Position numbers and translations under genes: made by a program. From Jatrophihabitans sp035642535 (GTDB lineage Bacteria; Actinomycetota; Actinomycetes; Mycobacteriales; Jatrophihabitantaceae), in the NCBI GenBank assembly GCA_035642535.1, contig DASQSE010000052.1, positions 47,116 to 111,115 of the forward strand: a DNA stretch of 64,000 bases, read 5' to 3'. The notes below the pieces were generated by a model, which saw nothing but the letters and a program-made list of their open reading frames with translations, was not told the DNA's origin and made no database searches. Below, piece by piece: positions 30,586-39,393 of this stretch. Every line of letters starts with the position of its first letter. The first letter of the stretch is position 1.

Positions 30586-31707
30586 CTACTCCGGCAGGCA
30601 CGTCACCGCGACCTGCTGCGGGGCGTTGTTCGCGAAGCCGCCGCGGTTCCATGCCTGGTCGATCGGCTGGACGTTGCCCGCGCCGTCGGTGGCGCGCGCG
30701 GTCAGGACGTGCTGCCCGGCAGCCGCCTGCCACTCGTGCCGCCACGCCCGCCACGCCCATTGCCCCTGCTCCGGGCCGAGTTCCGCGTCCTGCCACGTCG
30801 CGCCGGCGTCGCTGCTCACCTCGACGCGAACGACCGGCGCGAAGCCCGACCACGCCCGGCCCTGCAGTGCGACGGGCCCCGGCCGGACGATGCGCTCGCG
30901 GGTCATGAAGTCGGGGAAGCCGGGCGGGACGAGCAGCGCGCGCGGTTGCATGCGGGTGACCGGCTCGCCGTCGTCGTCCGCTTCCTGGCGCACGCGGTAG
31001 GCCACGGCGTTCTGGAAACCCTCGAACGGGGTGTCGACGACCGCGATCTCACGCAGCCACTTGACCTGCGCCATGCCGTACCAGCCGGGCGCGACCAGCC
31101 GCAGCGGGAAACCGTGCTGCGGCGGCAGCGGCGCGCCGTTCATCGCATATGCCACGAGAACGTCGTCGCTCATCGCCTCGGCCACCGGCAGGGACCGCTG
31201 ATAGTCCTGCTCGACGCCGCGCTCGACGCCGTGATCCGCGCCGGTGAACACCACCTCGGCCGCCGCCGGGTCGACGCCCGCCTGGTCGAGCAGGTCGCGC
31301 AGCGGCACGCCGGTCCATTCCGCGGTGCCGACCGCCTCGACCAGCCACGGCTGGCTGATCGGACGGGGCAGCAGCCGGGCCCGGCCGTTGCCGGCGCATT
31401 CCATCGTGACGGGAACGGTGCGCGACGGCCGGCTGCGCAACGCGTCGAGGGTCAGCATCACCGGCCGCGCCACCCGGCCGGTGACCCCGAGCTGCCAGTC
31501 CGCGGCGTCGGTCTCCGGGATGTCGTAGTGGATGAGCAGATAGTGCAGGCCGACGGGCGTGATGTCGTAGCGCATCGCTTCGAGCGGCATGCCGTGGTTG
31601 CGCGCGGCCAGCCCGAGCTCGTCGGCGGTGATCTGCTCGTCCGGCTCGGCGATGCGGGCCGGCCGGCTCACGTCCTCGAGATACATGCCTACAGGATCCA
31701 CCCTCAT
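30586..31707 (-). CDS. Sulfite-oxidase-family molybdopterin enzyme
   Basis: 373 residues. Molybdopterin domain with the Mo-ligating Cys C104 (TMECAGNGRA), GTAEWTGVPLRDLL and HGFPLRLVAPGWYG, then the C-terminal Mo-cofactor dimerisation domain (about 250-370). No haem domain, signal peptide or Tat motif is seen, so this is a cytoplasmic or soluble member. Substrate may be sulfite or another oxyanion/sulfoxide; unresolved. ATG 31707 overlaps the stop of the enoyl-CoA hydratase gene as ATGA, which decides the start over ATG 31686. Confidence 0.85.
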   Translation of the reverse strand: MRVDPVGMYLEDVSRPARIAEPDEQITADELGLAARNHGMPLEAMRYDITPVGLHYLLIHYDIPETDAADWQLGVTGRVARPVMLTLDALRSRPSRTVPVTMECAGNGRARLLPRPISQPWLVEAVGTAEWTGVPLRDLLDQAGVDPAAAEVVFTGADHGVERGVEQDYQRSLPVAEAMSDDVLVAYAMNGAPLPPQHGFPLRLVAPGWYGMAQVKWLREIAVVDTPFEGFQNAVAYRVRQEADDDGEPVTRMQPRALLVPPGFPDFMTRERIVRPGPVALQGRAWSGFAPVVRVEVSSDAGATWQDAELGPEQGQWAWRAWRHEWQAAAGQHVLTARATDGAGNVQPIDQAWNRGGFANNAPQQVAVTCLPE

Positions 31708-32459
31708 TCGCCGAACGCACCGTGCCGACCGGCGCCGGCCGCGAACCGGCCCGCACCATCGAGCGCCTCGGCCAGCACCGTCCGGCCGTGCTCGAACTCG
31801 ATCTGCAGCGCGTCGCGCCCGGCCGCACCGAGCGCGTCGTAGACGGCGGCGCGGTCGGAATGCAGGCAGGCCTGCGGAAAGCGGGCCAGCTCGGCCGCCA
31901 GCTGCTCGGCCGCCGCGCGCGCCTGCCCCGGCGCAACGACCCGGTTGGCGAAGCCCATCGCCAGCGCCTCGTCCGCGCCGACCGGCCGACCCGTCAGGAT
32001 CAGATCCAGCGCGCGGCCGAGTCCGACGATGCGCGGCAGCCGGACGGTGCCACCGTCGATCAGCGGAACTCCCCAGCGCCGGCAGAACAGGCCGACGACG
32101 GCGTCGGACTCCATGACGCGCAGGTCGCACCACGCGGCGAGTTCCAGGCCGCCGGCCACGGCGTGCCCGCTGATCGCCGCGACCACCGGCTTCGACAGGC
32201 TCATCCGGCTCGGCCCCATCGGGCCGTCGGTGGACATGTCCGCGTCGATGCGGTTCGACATCTGCTTGAGGTCGGCACCTGCGCAGAACGTGCCGCCCGC
32301 ACCACACAGCACGGCCGCCGCGGCCGCGTCGTCCGCCTCGAACGCGCGGAAGGCTTCGGCCAGGGCCACCGCGGTCGGCCCGTCGACGGCGTTGCGCGCC
32401 GCGGGGCGGTCGATGACGACCGTCCAGACCGACCCGGTTCGCTCTGTGCGTACAGTCAT
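31704..32459 (-). CDS. Enoyl-CoA hydratase/isomerase family protein
   Basis: 251 residues, crotonase fold. Oxyanion-hole segments GAGGTFCAGADLKQM (about 53-67) and ISGHAVAGGLELAAWCDLRV; the usual catalytic Glu positions read GVPLIDGGTVRLPRIVG. Thus it resembles the EchA group without the classical Glu pair of hydratases, so hydratase, isomerase or another crotonase activity is possible. It is the upstream gene of a two-gene operon with the molybdoenzyme, with a 4-nt overlap. ATG 32459 is chosen; longer upstream extension would run into the region of the divergent chaperone gene. Confidence 0.82.
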   Translation of the reverse strand: MTVRTERTGSVWTVVIDRPAARNAVDGPTAVALAEAFRAFEADDAAAAAVLCGAGGTFCAGADLKQMSNRIDADMSTDGPMGPSRMSLSKPVVAAISGHAVAGGLELAAWCDLRVMESDAVVGLFCRRWGVPLIDGGTVRLPRIVGLGRALDLILTGRPVGADEALAMGFANRVVAPGQARAAAEQLAAELARFPQACLHSDRAAVYDALGAAGRDALQIEFEHGRTVLAEALDGAGRFAAGAGRHGAFGE

Positions 32460-32513
32460 GCGCGCACCCCACCGGTTAGCGAACCCGCTGTCAATCTCTG
32501 GAAAACTGAAGGT

Positions 32514-33494
32514 ATGCCTCCAGGTACACCGCGCCGCAGCCAGCAACAAGGTGGCGCCGCGCCCAGCCCGGCGACCGTCGCCGCAATGACGGGTGCCGTC
32601 GATCTCGCAGCCGTGAAGGCGCGTTCGGACGCCGCTTCGCGCGCCGCCGAGGCACCGGCACCGGGTAGCTACGTCATCGAGGTGACGGAAGCCACGTTCC
32701 AGACCGAGGTCCTCGATCGCTCGTTCCAGGTGCCCGTGCTGCTCGACCTGTGGGCCGACTGGTGCCAGCCGTGCAAGCAGCTCTCGCCGATCCTCGAGCG
32801 GCTCGCCAACGCGGCGGGCGGCGCGTGGGTGTTGGCCAAGATCGACACCGACGCCAACCCGCGCATCATGCAGGCGCTGCAGGTACAGAGCATCCCGACG
32901 ATCTTCGCGGTCATCGGCGGCCAACTCATCCCGGGCTTCCAAGGCGCGCTGCCTGAGGCGCAGGTCCGCGAGTTCATCAACGCCGTGCTGGCCGCGGCCA
33001 AGGACGCCGGGCTGCCGGGTGCCGGGGCCCCGCCGGCCGCCGCCGAAGAGCAGCAGCCGGTTGCCGAGGTTCCGGCCGAGCCGGAGGATCCGCGCTTCGT
33101 AGCCGCCGAGGACGCGCTCGAGGCCGGCGACTACGCGCTCGCCGCGCAGCGCTACCAGGCCATCGTCGACCAGGAGCCCGCGAACCAGCAGGCAGCATTC
33201 GCCCTCGGCCAGGTGCGGTTGCTGCAGCGCGTCGAGTCCGTCGACCGGGCTGCGGCCCAGCGTGCCGACAGCGCGCCCGACGACGTGACGGCCCAGCTGG
33301 CCGCCGCCGATCTCGCGTTCGCCGGCAATGACATCGCCGGCGCGTTGCAGCGGCTGCTCGGCGCCGTCGCCCGGAGCGCCGGCGACGACCGCGAGCAGGT
33401 CCGCACCCGGCTGCTGGAGTACTTCGACCTGCTCGGCCCCGACGACCCACGGGTATCCGACGCGCGCCGCCAGCTGGCCCGGGCCCTCTTCTGA
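32514..33494 (+). CDS. Thioredoxin/TPR co-chaperone (CnoX/YbbN-like)
   Basis: 326 residues. A disordered Gln/Pro/Ala-rich start (1-50), a thioredoxin domain (about 53-160) with WCQPC (C84, C87), a Pro/Ala/Glu linker (165-195), then TPR-like helices (about 200-326). This is the layout of CnoX (YbbN), which protects chaperonin clients during oxidative stress; actinobacterial members keep the CxxC. It heads an operon with three further genes, each overlapping the last, starting with ATG 33494 on its stop codon. ATG 32514 follows GAAGG closely. Confidence 0.88.
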   Translation: MPPGTPRRSQQQGGAAPSPATVAAMTGAVDLAAVKARSDAASRAAEAPAPGSYVIEVTEATFQTEVLDRSFQVPVLLDLWADWCQPCKQLSPILERLANAAGGAWVLAKIDTDANPRIMQALQVQSIPTIFAVIGGQLIPGFQGALPEAQVREFINAVLAAAKDAGLPGAGAPPAAAEEQQPVAEVPAEPEDPRFVAAEDALEAGDYALAAQRYQAIVDQEPANQQAAFALGQVRLLQRVESVDRAAAQRADSAPDDVTAQLAAADLAFAGNDIAGALQRLLGAVARSAGDDREQVRTRLLEYFDLLGPDDPRVSDARRQLARALF

Positions 33495-34504
33495 TGGCCC
33501 GACCGCTCCGCGAAGAGGTCGACGAAACAGATCATCAGCTGGCTCGGGACGGCGTCCGGCAGCTGGTCGCGGTCAGCGAGCGCGATCCGCTGGCGCCGTT
33601 CGCGCTGCGGCCGGAGAAGAGCTACGTCTTCGCACCGGACGGCGCTGCCGCCGTCGGTTTTCGGGTGCGAGTGGGCCTCGCGGTGGCCAGCGGCGATCCC
33701 GTCGGCGCGGCGGCCAGCTGGTCCGCGGCGATCGACGAGTTCATCAAAGAGGCGCAGCGCCGACGGCTGCGGGTTGCCGTGCTGGGCGCGGGGGAGCGGG
33801 CCCGGCCGATGTGGCAGGCGTACGGCTTCGGGCACGTCGCGATCGGTCGCGACGTCGTGCTGCACGGCGGCGAGTTCACGCTGGAAGGCCGCAGCTTCCG
33901 CAACCTGCGCCAGGCCATCCAGCGTTCGCGCAATTCCGGCGTCACCGTCGAGTTGCACCGCGAGGGTGCGCTGCGGCCCGAGCTGGCCCTCGAGCTGCGC
34001 GGGCTGATGAAGCGGTCGCAGCGCGAGGACACTCGCGGCTTCTCGATGATCCTGGGCCGGCTGTTCGACGGCTCCGAGCCGGACGCGGTCATCGCCGTGG
34101 CGCGCGACGGCGAAGGCAGCGTCGTCGGCGCGCACCGCTATCTCTGGGCAGGCAAGCGGGATCTCTCCCTCGACCTGCCGATGCGGGTGGCCAGCGCGCC
34201 CAACGGGGTCGACGAGCGACTCACGGCGGAGGTCGTCGAGTGGGGCGCGACGCTCGGCGTCGAACGGGTGTCGCTGGCGTTCGCGCCGTTCCCCGAACTG
34301 TTCGCGAACCGCCACCACCTGAGCGCGTTGGGCAAGGTCGGCTACGGGCTCGTCCACCTGTTGGACCCGCTGATCCGAGTCGAGCGGCTGTACCGCTACC
34401 TGCGCAAGTTCCGCGCATTCGACCAGGAGCGCTACGTCATGCTGCGCTGGCGGCAGGTGGTGCGGGTGGCGGTGGCACTGCTGCTGCTCGAGTTCGGCCG
34501 TTGA
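33494..34504 (+). CDS. MprF C-terminal-like (DUF2156) aminoacyl-transferase domain protein
   Basis: 336 residues resembling the soluble GNAT-type catalytic domain of lysylphosphatidylglycerol synthase: EKSYVFAPDGAAAVGFRV, VGLAVASGDPVG, YGFGHVAIGRDVVL, GRSFRNLRQAIQRS, and the C-terminal HHLSALGKVGYGLVHLLDPL with RKFRAFDQERYVMLR. No membrane flippase domain is present, though the far C-terminus is hydrophobic. It may transfer an amino acid from aminoacyl-tRNA to a lipid or other acceptor (family inference). It starts on the preceding stop (TGATG) and overlaps the aminotransferase by 4 nt. Confidence 0.83.
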   Translation: MARPLREEVDETDHQLARDGVRQLVAVSERDPLAPFALRPEKSYVFAPDGAAAVGFRVRVGLAVASGDPVGAAASWSAAIDEFIKEAQRRRLRVAVLGAGERARPMWQAYGFGHVAIGRDVVLHGGEFTLEGRSFRNLRQAIQRSRNSGVTVELHREGALRPELALELRGLMKRSQREDTRGFSMILGRLFDGSEPDAVIAVARDGEGSVVGAHRYLWAGKRDLSLDLPMRVASAPNGVDERLTAEVVEWGATLGVERVSLAFAPFPELFANRHHLSALGKVGYGLVHLLDPLIRVERLYRYLRKFRAFDQERYVMLRWRQVVRVAVALLLLEFGR

Positions 34505-35454
34505 GCGCGCACGGCACGCACGACTACGTCGACGATCCGCGCAACGCCGACGCCCTGATCTACGTCAACGGCGCGCTTGTCACGCGGGCGCAGGCCGTGG
34601 TGTCCGTCTTCGACGCAGGCTTCGTACTCGGCGACGGGGTGTGGGAAGGGCTGCGCGTGCACGGCGGCCACCCCGCGTTCCTCGAGGCGCACCTGGATCG
34701 GCTGTACGAGGGTGCGGCGGCCATCGCACTCGATATCGGGCTGACGCGCACCGAGCTCACCGCCGCCGTCTACCGCACGCTCGACGCCAACGCGATGACC
34801 GACGGCGCGCACGTCCGGCTCATGGTGACGCGCGGGCCGAAGTCCACGCCGTACCAGGACCCGCGGATGTCCGCCGGCCCGGCGACCGTGGTGATCATCT
34901 GCGAGTACAAGGATCCGCTGCCTGCGACGGTCGAGCGCGGGATCTCGCTGTTCACCGTGCACGTCCGGCGTGCGGCTCCGGACACGCTCGACCCGAAGCT
35001 CAACGCGCACAGCAAGCTCAACGACATCACCGCGTGCATCCAGGCGTACACCGCGGGCGCCGACGAGGCGCTGATGCTCGACCCGCACGGCTTCGTCGCC
35101 ACCTGCAACTCGACGCATTTCTTCATCGTCCGGCGCGGCGAGGTGTGGACGTCGTCGGGCATGTACTGCCTCGGCGGCATCACCCGATCGAACGTGCTGC
35201 GTATCTGCGCCGCCGCCGGGATTCCGGCCCGGGAGAAGAGTTTCTCGCTCACTGACGTCTACGGCGCCGACGAGGCGTTCGTCACCGGCACCTTCGCCGG
35301 GCTCGTTCCGGTCCACACGGTCGACGGGCGGCACATCGGCGGAGCCGATCGTGGGCATGGCGGGACCGGGCGACGCGGGCCGATGGTCGAGCGGTTGCAG
35401 AGGCTGTACGCGGACCTCGTCCGAACCGACGTCGCGGCGCGCGCCCGGCCATGA
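34501..35454 (+). CDS. Class IV PLP-dependent aminotransferase
   Basis: 317 residues from TTG 34501. Class IV fold: YVNGALVTRAQAVVSVFDAG, FVLGDGVWEGLRV, Schiff-base lysine probably K172 in LNAHSKLND, and MYCLGGITRSNVL phosphate-binding loop. The class includes branched-chain aminotransferase, D-amino acid aminotransferase and aminodeoxychorismate lyase; the specificity is unresolved. TTG 34501 overlaps the previous stop as TTGA, and the first strand follows at once, so it is the best start. The sulfotransferase gene overlaps its end (ATGA). The same two domains occur fused in some plant proteins. Confidence 0.87.
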   Translation: MSAHGTHDYVDDPRNADALIYVNGALVTRAQAVVSVFDAGFVLGDGVWEGLRVHGGHPAFLEAHLDRLYEGAAAIALDIGLTRTELTAAVYRTLDANAMTDGAHVRLMVTRGPKSTPYQDPRMSAGPATVVIICEYKDPLPATVERGISLFTVHVRRAAPDTLDPKLNAHSKLNDITACIQAYTAGADEALMLDPHGFVATCNSTHFFIVRRGEVWTSSGMYCLGGITRSNVLRICAAAGIPAREKSFSLTDVYGADEAFVTGTFAGLVPVHTVDGRHIGGADRGHGGTGRRGPMVERLQRLYADLVRTDVAARARP

Positions 35455-36161
35455 CCGTCCGGCTCGCGATGTGGTCGGGGCCGCGCAACATCTCGACGGC
35501 CCTGATGCGTTCGTGGGAGAACCGGCCGGACTGCGCCGTCGTCGACGAGCCGCTCTACGCGTACTACCTGAACGAGACCGGGCTGAACCATCCGGCGCGC
35601 GCCGAAGTGATCGCGGCCGGCGAGCCCGACTGGCGCGCGGTGGTCGCGGAGCTGACGAGCGCCGAGCCGGCGTCGATCTACTACCAGAAGCACATGACGC
35701 ACCACCTGATCCCGCAGCTGCCTCGCGACTGGATCGGGTCGCTGACGAATGCGCTCCTGATCCGCGACCCGTTCGAGGTGGTGGCCTCGTACGTCCGCTC
35801 ACGCGCGGACGTGGTCGCAGAGGACATCGGGCTGGTGCAGCAGGTCGAGCTGTACGAGCAGCTGGGCGAGGACGTGCCCGTGCTCGACGCCGCCGACTTC
35901 CTCCAGTCGCCGAAGCGCTACCTGCGCTGGCTGTGCGCGCACGTCGGAGTGGAGTTCACCGACGCGATGCTGCACTGGCCGGCAGGCCCGCGCCCGTCCG
36001 ACGGCGTGTGGGCGCCGCACTGGTACGCCGCGGTGATCCGGTCGACCGGCTTCGCGGCATACCGGCCCCGGTCGGTGTCGCTGACCGGCGAAGCACGGCA
36101 CGCCGCCGAGCAGAGCCGGCCGTTCTACGAGCGGCTCTACGCATCGCGGATCCGGCTGTGA
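35451..36161 (+). CDS. Sulfotransferase-family protein
   Basis: 236 residues. PAPS 5'-phosphosulfate loop WSGPRNISTALM (about 8-19) and 3'-phosphate motif LLIRDPFEVVASYVRSR (about 105-121) are clear. Family proteins move sulfate from PAPS to hydroxyl or amino groups; the acceptor is unknown. It is the last gene of the four-gene coupled operon and starts inside the aminotransferase stop (ATGA). The two genes probably act on the same small molecule. The last 25 bp overlap the convergent XRE regulator gene. Confidence 0.85.
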   Translation: MTVRLAMWSGPRNISTALMRSWENRPDCAVVDEPLYAYYLNETGLNHPARAEVIAAGEPDWRAVVAELTSAEPASIYYQKHMTHHLIPQLPRDWIGSLTNALLIRDPFEVVASYVRSRADVVAEDIGLVQQVELYEQLGEDVPVLDAADFLQSPKRYLRWLCAHVGVEFTDAMLHWPAGPRPSDGVWAPHWYAAVIRSTGFAAYRPRSVSLTGEARHAAEQSRPFYERLYASRIRL

Positions 36162-37000
36162 GTGCTGAGCTGCTGCAGACCGAGCACCCGGACCAGGTCG
36201 AGCTTCGCCGCGTCGGGACTGGCTGGTTCGGCGGTGTAGACGATGACCCGCAGATCGGTTCCGACGACTGTCAGGACGTCGCAGTCGAGCGTGATCGGGC
36301 CGGCTTCCGGGTGCTCGATGGTCTTCGGCCCGATGCTCGGTTGGATGAGGATGTGCCGCTGCCAGAGCTCGTCGAAGCGGACGCTGACGCGACGCAGGTC
36401 GGCGAGTAGTTGCTGCAGCCCGGGGTCGTCGGGGTAGTTGCCGATGACCCTGCGCAGATCGGCGACGGCGAACTCCTCGAACGCGGCGACCTCGTCCGCC
36501 GTCTTGGCCACCCGGCTCGAGCCCGCGGTGAAGACGCGCCAGATCAGATTGCGCTCGCGGCCCGTCAGGGCTGAAGGATCGCCCATGAGCGCGGCCCACA
36601 TCGCGTTCCACAGCAGGATCGTCCACGTCGCGTCGTAGACGGCGACCGGGACGTCGCCCAGGCGATCGACGAGGCGCTGGATCCCGGGCGTGACGTGCGA
36701 CGGGACGTGCGTCTTCCGCGGCGGTGCCTGACCGGCCACCAGGTAGAGGTGGTCGCGTTCGGCCGTGTCCAGGCGCAGCGCGCGCGCCAATGCGGCGAGC
36801 ACCGACGACGACGGGTTGACCGCGCGGCCCTGCTCGAGGCGGACGAGGTAGTCGACCGAGATGCCGGCGAGCGCGGCGAGTTCCTCGCGGCGCAGCCCGC
36901 GGGTGCGCCGCGGCCCGGCGGCCGGCAACCCGACGTCGGCGGGCTGCAGCCGAGCGCGCCACGCCCGCACGTAGGAAGCCACGCTCTCGCGTCCTGGCAT
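36137..37000 (-). CDS. XRE-family regulator with MmyB-like ligand-binding domain
   Basis: 287 residues. N-terminal HTH (about 30-85): RRTRGLRREELAALAGIS, DYLVRLEQGRAVNPSSSV. C-terminal MmyB-like PAS-type domain (about 110-275): VYDATWTILLWNAMWAALMG, AGPITLDCDVLTVVGTDLRV. MmyB-type regulators sense fatty-acid-like ligands and usually control a divergent short-chain dehydrogenase or oxidoreductase; here the divergent gene encodes an LLM oxidoreductase 102 bp away. ATG 37000 (MPGRESV) fits the family start. Confidence 0.87.
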   Translation of the reverse strand: MPGRESVASYVRAWRARLQPADVGLPAAGPRRTRGLRREELAALAGISVDYLVRLEQGRAVNPSSSVLAALARALRLDTAERDHLYLVAGQAPPRKTHVPSHVTPGIQRLVDRLGDVPVAVYDATWTILLWNAMWAALMGDPSALTGRERNLIWRVFTAGSSRVAKTADEVAAFEEFAVADLRRVIGNYPDDPGLQQLLADLRRVSVRFDELWQRHILIQPSIGPKTIEHPEAGPITLDCDVLTVVGTDLRVIVYTAEPASPDAAKLDLVRVLGLQQLSTHSRIRDA

Positions 37001-37102
37001 GCCGCCCAGTCTGCTCCGCGCGCCGCCGAGCCGGGTGGCACTGACAGTCCCAGGGAAGGGCAGGGCCTGGCCGCGTCGCCGGCGCGGCCGCACGCTCGAC
37101 CC

Positions 37103-38050
37103 ATGAAGCTCGGAATCATGGTCACCGATTTCTCCTGGCCGGTGCCGACCGAACAGCTCGGGCCCATCGTGACGCGCATCGCGCAGCGGGCCGACGAAGC
37201 GGGCCTGGACAGCCTCTGGACGATGGATCACTTCTTCCAGATCCGGATCAGTGGACTGCCGCCGGAGTCGCCGATGCCCGAGGCGTACGCGACGCTTGCC
37301 TTCATCGCGGGCCGGACGAGCCGGATCCGGCTCGGCACGCTCGTCAGCTCGGTGGCCTACCGGCATCCCGCGGTGCTGCTCAAGGCGGTCTCGTCGCTCG
37401 ACGCGCTCAGCAGCGGTCGGATGATCCTGGGCGTGGGGGCAGGCGCGCCGTGGAACACGTTGCCGGCCGGTGTCTCGCCCCGCGACGTGGAGATCTCCGG
37501 CCTGGGCATTCCCTTCCCGTCGCTGGCCGAGCGGTTCGAGCGGCTTGAGGAACTGCTGCAGATCGCGCACCAGATGTGGCGCGGCGACGAGCAGCCGTAC
37601 GCCGGCAAGCATTACCAGCTCCTGCGGCCGCTGAACTCGCCGAACAGTGTGCAGCAGCCGCACCCGCCGATCCTCGTCGGCGGCAGCGGTGAGAAGAAGA
37701 CGCTGCGCCTGGTGGCGCGCTACGGCGACATGTGCAACCTGTTCGACCTGCCCGGCGCGGGTTATGCGGACGACCTGCGGCACAAGCTCGACGTCCTGCA
37801 AGCGCACTGCGCCGCGCTGGGCCGCAACTACGACGAGATCGAGAGGACCACCGCCACGTACTTGGACACCGAGGACGGCCCGAACGGGCCGCGTCTCGGC
37901 CGGTTCCTCGACCACCTTGCCCGGCTGGCCGAACTCGGGATCGACCACGCCATCGTCGGCCCCCACCAGCCGTGGAGCGAGGCGACGCTCGACGCACTCA
38001 TCGACGCGCTCCCCGACGTGCGCGCCATCCCGACCCGGCAGGCCGCTTGA
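37103..38050 (+). CDS. LLM-class (probably F420-dependent) oxidoreductase
   Basis: 315 residues, luciferase-like TIM barrel. Signature segments: LGIMVTDFSWPVPTEQL, SLWTMDHFFQI, TSRIRLGTLVSSVAYRHPAVL and GVGAGAPWN, with PPILVGGSGEKKTLRLVARY for cofactor binding. Most actinobacterial members of this subgroup use F420 rather than FMN (family knowledge); the substrate is unknown. It faces the MmyB-like regulator and may be its target. No strong SD is visible before ATG 37103. Confidence 0.86.
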   Translation: MKLGIMVTDFSWPVPTEQLGPIVTRIAQRADEAGLDSLWTMDHFFQIRISGLPPESPMPEAYATLAFIAGRTSRIRLGTLVSSVAYRHPAVLLKAVSSLDALSSGRMILGVGAGAPWNTLPAGVSPRDVEISGLGIPFPSLAERFERLEELLQIAHQMWRGDEQPYAGKHYQLLRPLNSPNSVQQPHPPILVGGSGEKKTLRLVARYGDMCNLFDLPGAGYADDLRHKLDVLQAHCAALGRNYDEIERTTATYLDTEDGPNGPRLGRFLDHLARLAELGIDHAIVGPHQPWSEATLDALIDALPDVRAIPTRQAA

Positions 38051-38108
38051 GGTCCGATAGCGGCAAACAACTCGCCCGCAGTGCCGGAGCTTCGGTTTAC
38101 TACCGCAG

Positions 38109-38798
38109 ATGGGGCTGCACAACGAGGTCGTCAGCGGACCGGCCGGGCCGCTGACCCGGGTGTGGGCCGCGAGGTGCGACAGCCCGACCGACTTCAGCTC
38201 GATCGCCTCCGGCAACCCGGGGATCGCGTTCGTGCGGATCGGCGGTGCCACCACCGTGCACCTGCGCGGCCCGGAGACGAGGGCGACGACGCTGTCCTGC
38301 CCGACCGACGCGGAGTACTTCGGCGCCGACTTCCGGCTCGGCGCGTACCTGCCGATGTTCCCGCCCAGCACGCTCGCCAACCTCCAGGACGCTCTGCTGC
38401 CGACCCTGCCGGACGGCCGGATCCTGCTCGACCGCCGCGCCTGGGAGATGCCGACGCCGGAGAACCTCGACGTCTTCGTGGCCCGTCTCGAACGTGCCGA
38501 CCTGGTGGTCTTCGACCCGCTCGTCGAGGCACTGCGACACGGCGAGGCAATACGCGGCGTGCCGGCCCGGACGGCGCAGAGCCGGTTCGTGCGGGCGGTC
38601 GGCCTGTCGCGCCGCAAGCTGCAGCTGATCGAGCGGGCCAGACACGCGGCGCGGCTGCTGTGCGGGGGTGCGGCGATCGCGGACGTCGTAACCGACGCCG
38701 GCTTCTACGACCAGCCGCACCTGACACGCGTGCTCCGGAAGCTGATCGGGCACACCCCGACCGAGCTGAAGCGCGGCGGCATGTTCCTGGACCTGTGA
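38109..38798 (+). CDS. AraC-family transcriptional regulator
   Basis: 229 residues. The C-terminal AraC-type HTH pair lies at about 150-225: GVPARTAQSRFVRAVGLS, then AIADVVTDAGFYDQPHLTRV and LRKLIGHTPTELKRG. The N-terminal 140 residues form a cupin-like sensor (GIAFVRIGGATTVHLRG, FPPSTLANLQDALL). The usual arrangement suggests it controls the downstream DHFR-like gene (52 bp away) or itself. ATG 38109; TTTACT lies 7 nt upstream, an imperfect -10. Confidence 0.86.
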   Translation: MGLHNEVVSGPAGPLTRVWAARCDSPTDFSSIASGNPGIAFVRIGGATTVHLRGPETRATTLSCPTDAEYFGADFRLGAYLPMFPPSTLANLQDALLPTLPDGRILLDRRAWEMPTPENLDVFVARLERADLVVFDPLVEALRHGEAIRGVPARTAQSRFVRAVGLSRRKLQLIERARHAARLLCGGAAIADVVTDAGFYDQPHLTRVLRKLIGHTPTELKRGGMFLDL

Positions 38799-38850
38799 CC
38801 TGCGTTTCGGTACAAGACGCGCCCGAGGTCCGGCCCATACGTTGCTCGGC

Positions 38851-39393
38851 ATGAGGAAGCTGGTCGAATCGACGTACGTGTCCCTTGACGGCATGGTCTC
38901 GGGCGAGAGCTTCTGGGCTGCGCAGGCGCAGTTCCAGGGTGACAAGCACGCCGCGTATGCCGAGAAGCTGCTCGGCGCCGCGGACGCGTTGGTGCTCGGC
39001 CGGGCGACGTACGAAGTGTTCGCCGCCGCGTGGCCCGAGCGCAGCGGCGACATCGCCGACCGGCTCAACGCGCTGCCGAAGTACGTCGCATCGCGCACAC
39101 TGACCGAGGGCACCTGGAACGCCGAGATTCTGCAGGGCGACGCCGTCGACGCGGTCGCGCGGCTCAAGGAGTCCGGCGAGGGCACGCTGCTGAGGTACGG
39201 CACCGGCTCGTTCAGCCGGGCGCTGCTGGAGGGCGGGCAACTGGACGAGCTGCACCTGTGGGTGTACCCGTTCATCGCCGGTGCCGGAGAGGGTCTGTTG
39301 CCGGGGATCGCGACCACCCACTTCGAGCTGGCCAAAGTGAACGAGGTCGGCAACGGTGCCGTCGTGCTGACCTACACGCCGCGAAGCGCGTAA
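38851..39393 (+). CDS. Dihydrofolate reductase/RibD C-terminal-like protein
   Basis: 180 residues of the RibD C-terminal/DHFR-like superfamily common in actinomycetes: VESTYVSLDGMVSGESFW, ADALVLGRATYEVFAAAWP, LPKYVASRTLTEGTWN, and the C-terminal ELHLWVYPFIAGAGEGLLPG. It probably binds NADPH; real substrates are unknown. ATG 38851 follows TACGTT (38838-38843) by 7 nt, a probable leaderless promoter. The stop is immediately followed by a decayed hydrolase gene. Confidence 0.86.
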   Translation: MRKLVESTYVSLDGMVSGESFWAAQAQFQGDKHAAYAEKLLGAADALVLGRATYEVFAAAWPERSGDIADRLNALPKYVASRTLTEGTWNAEILQGDAVDAVARLKESGEGTLLRYGTGSFSRALLEGGQLDELHLWVYPFIAGAGEGLLPGIATTHFELAKVNEVGNGAVVLTYTPRSA

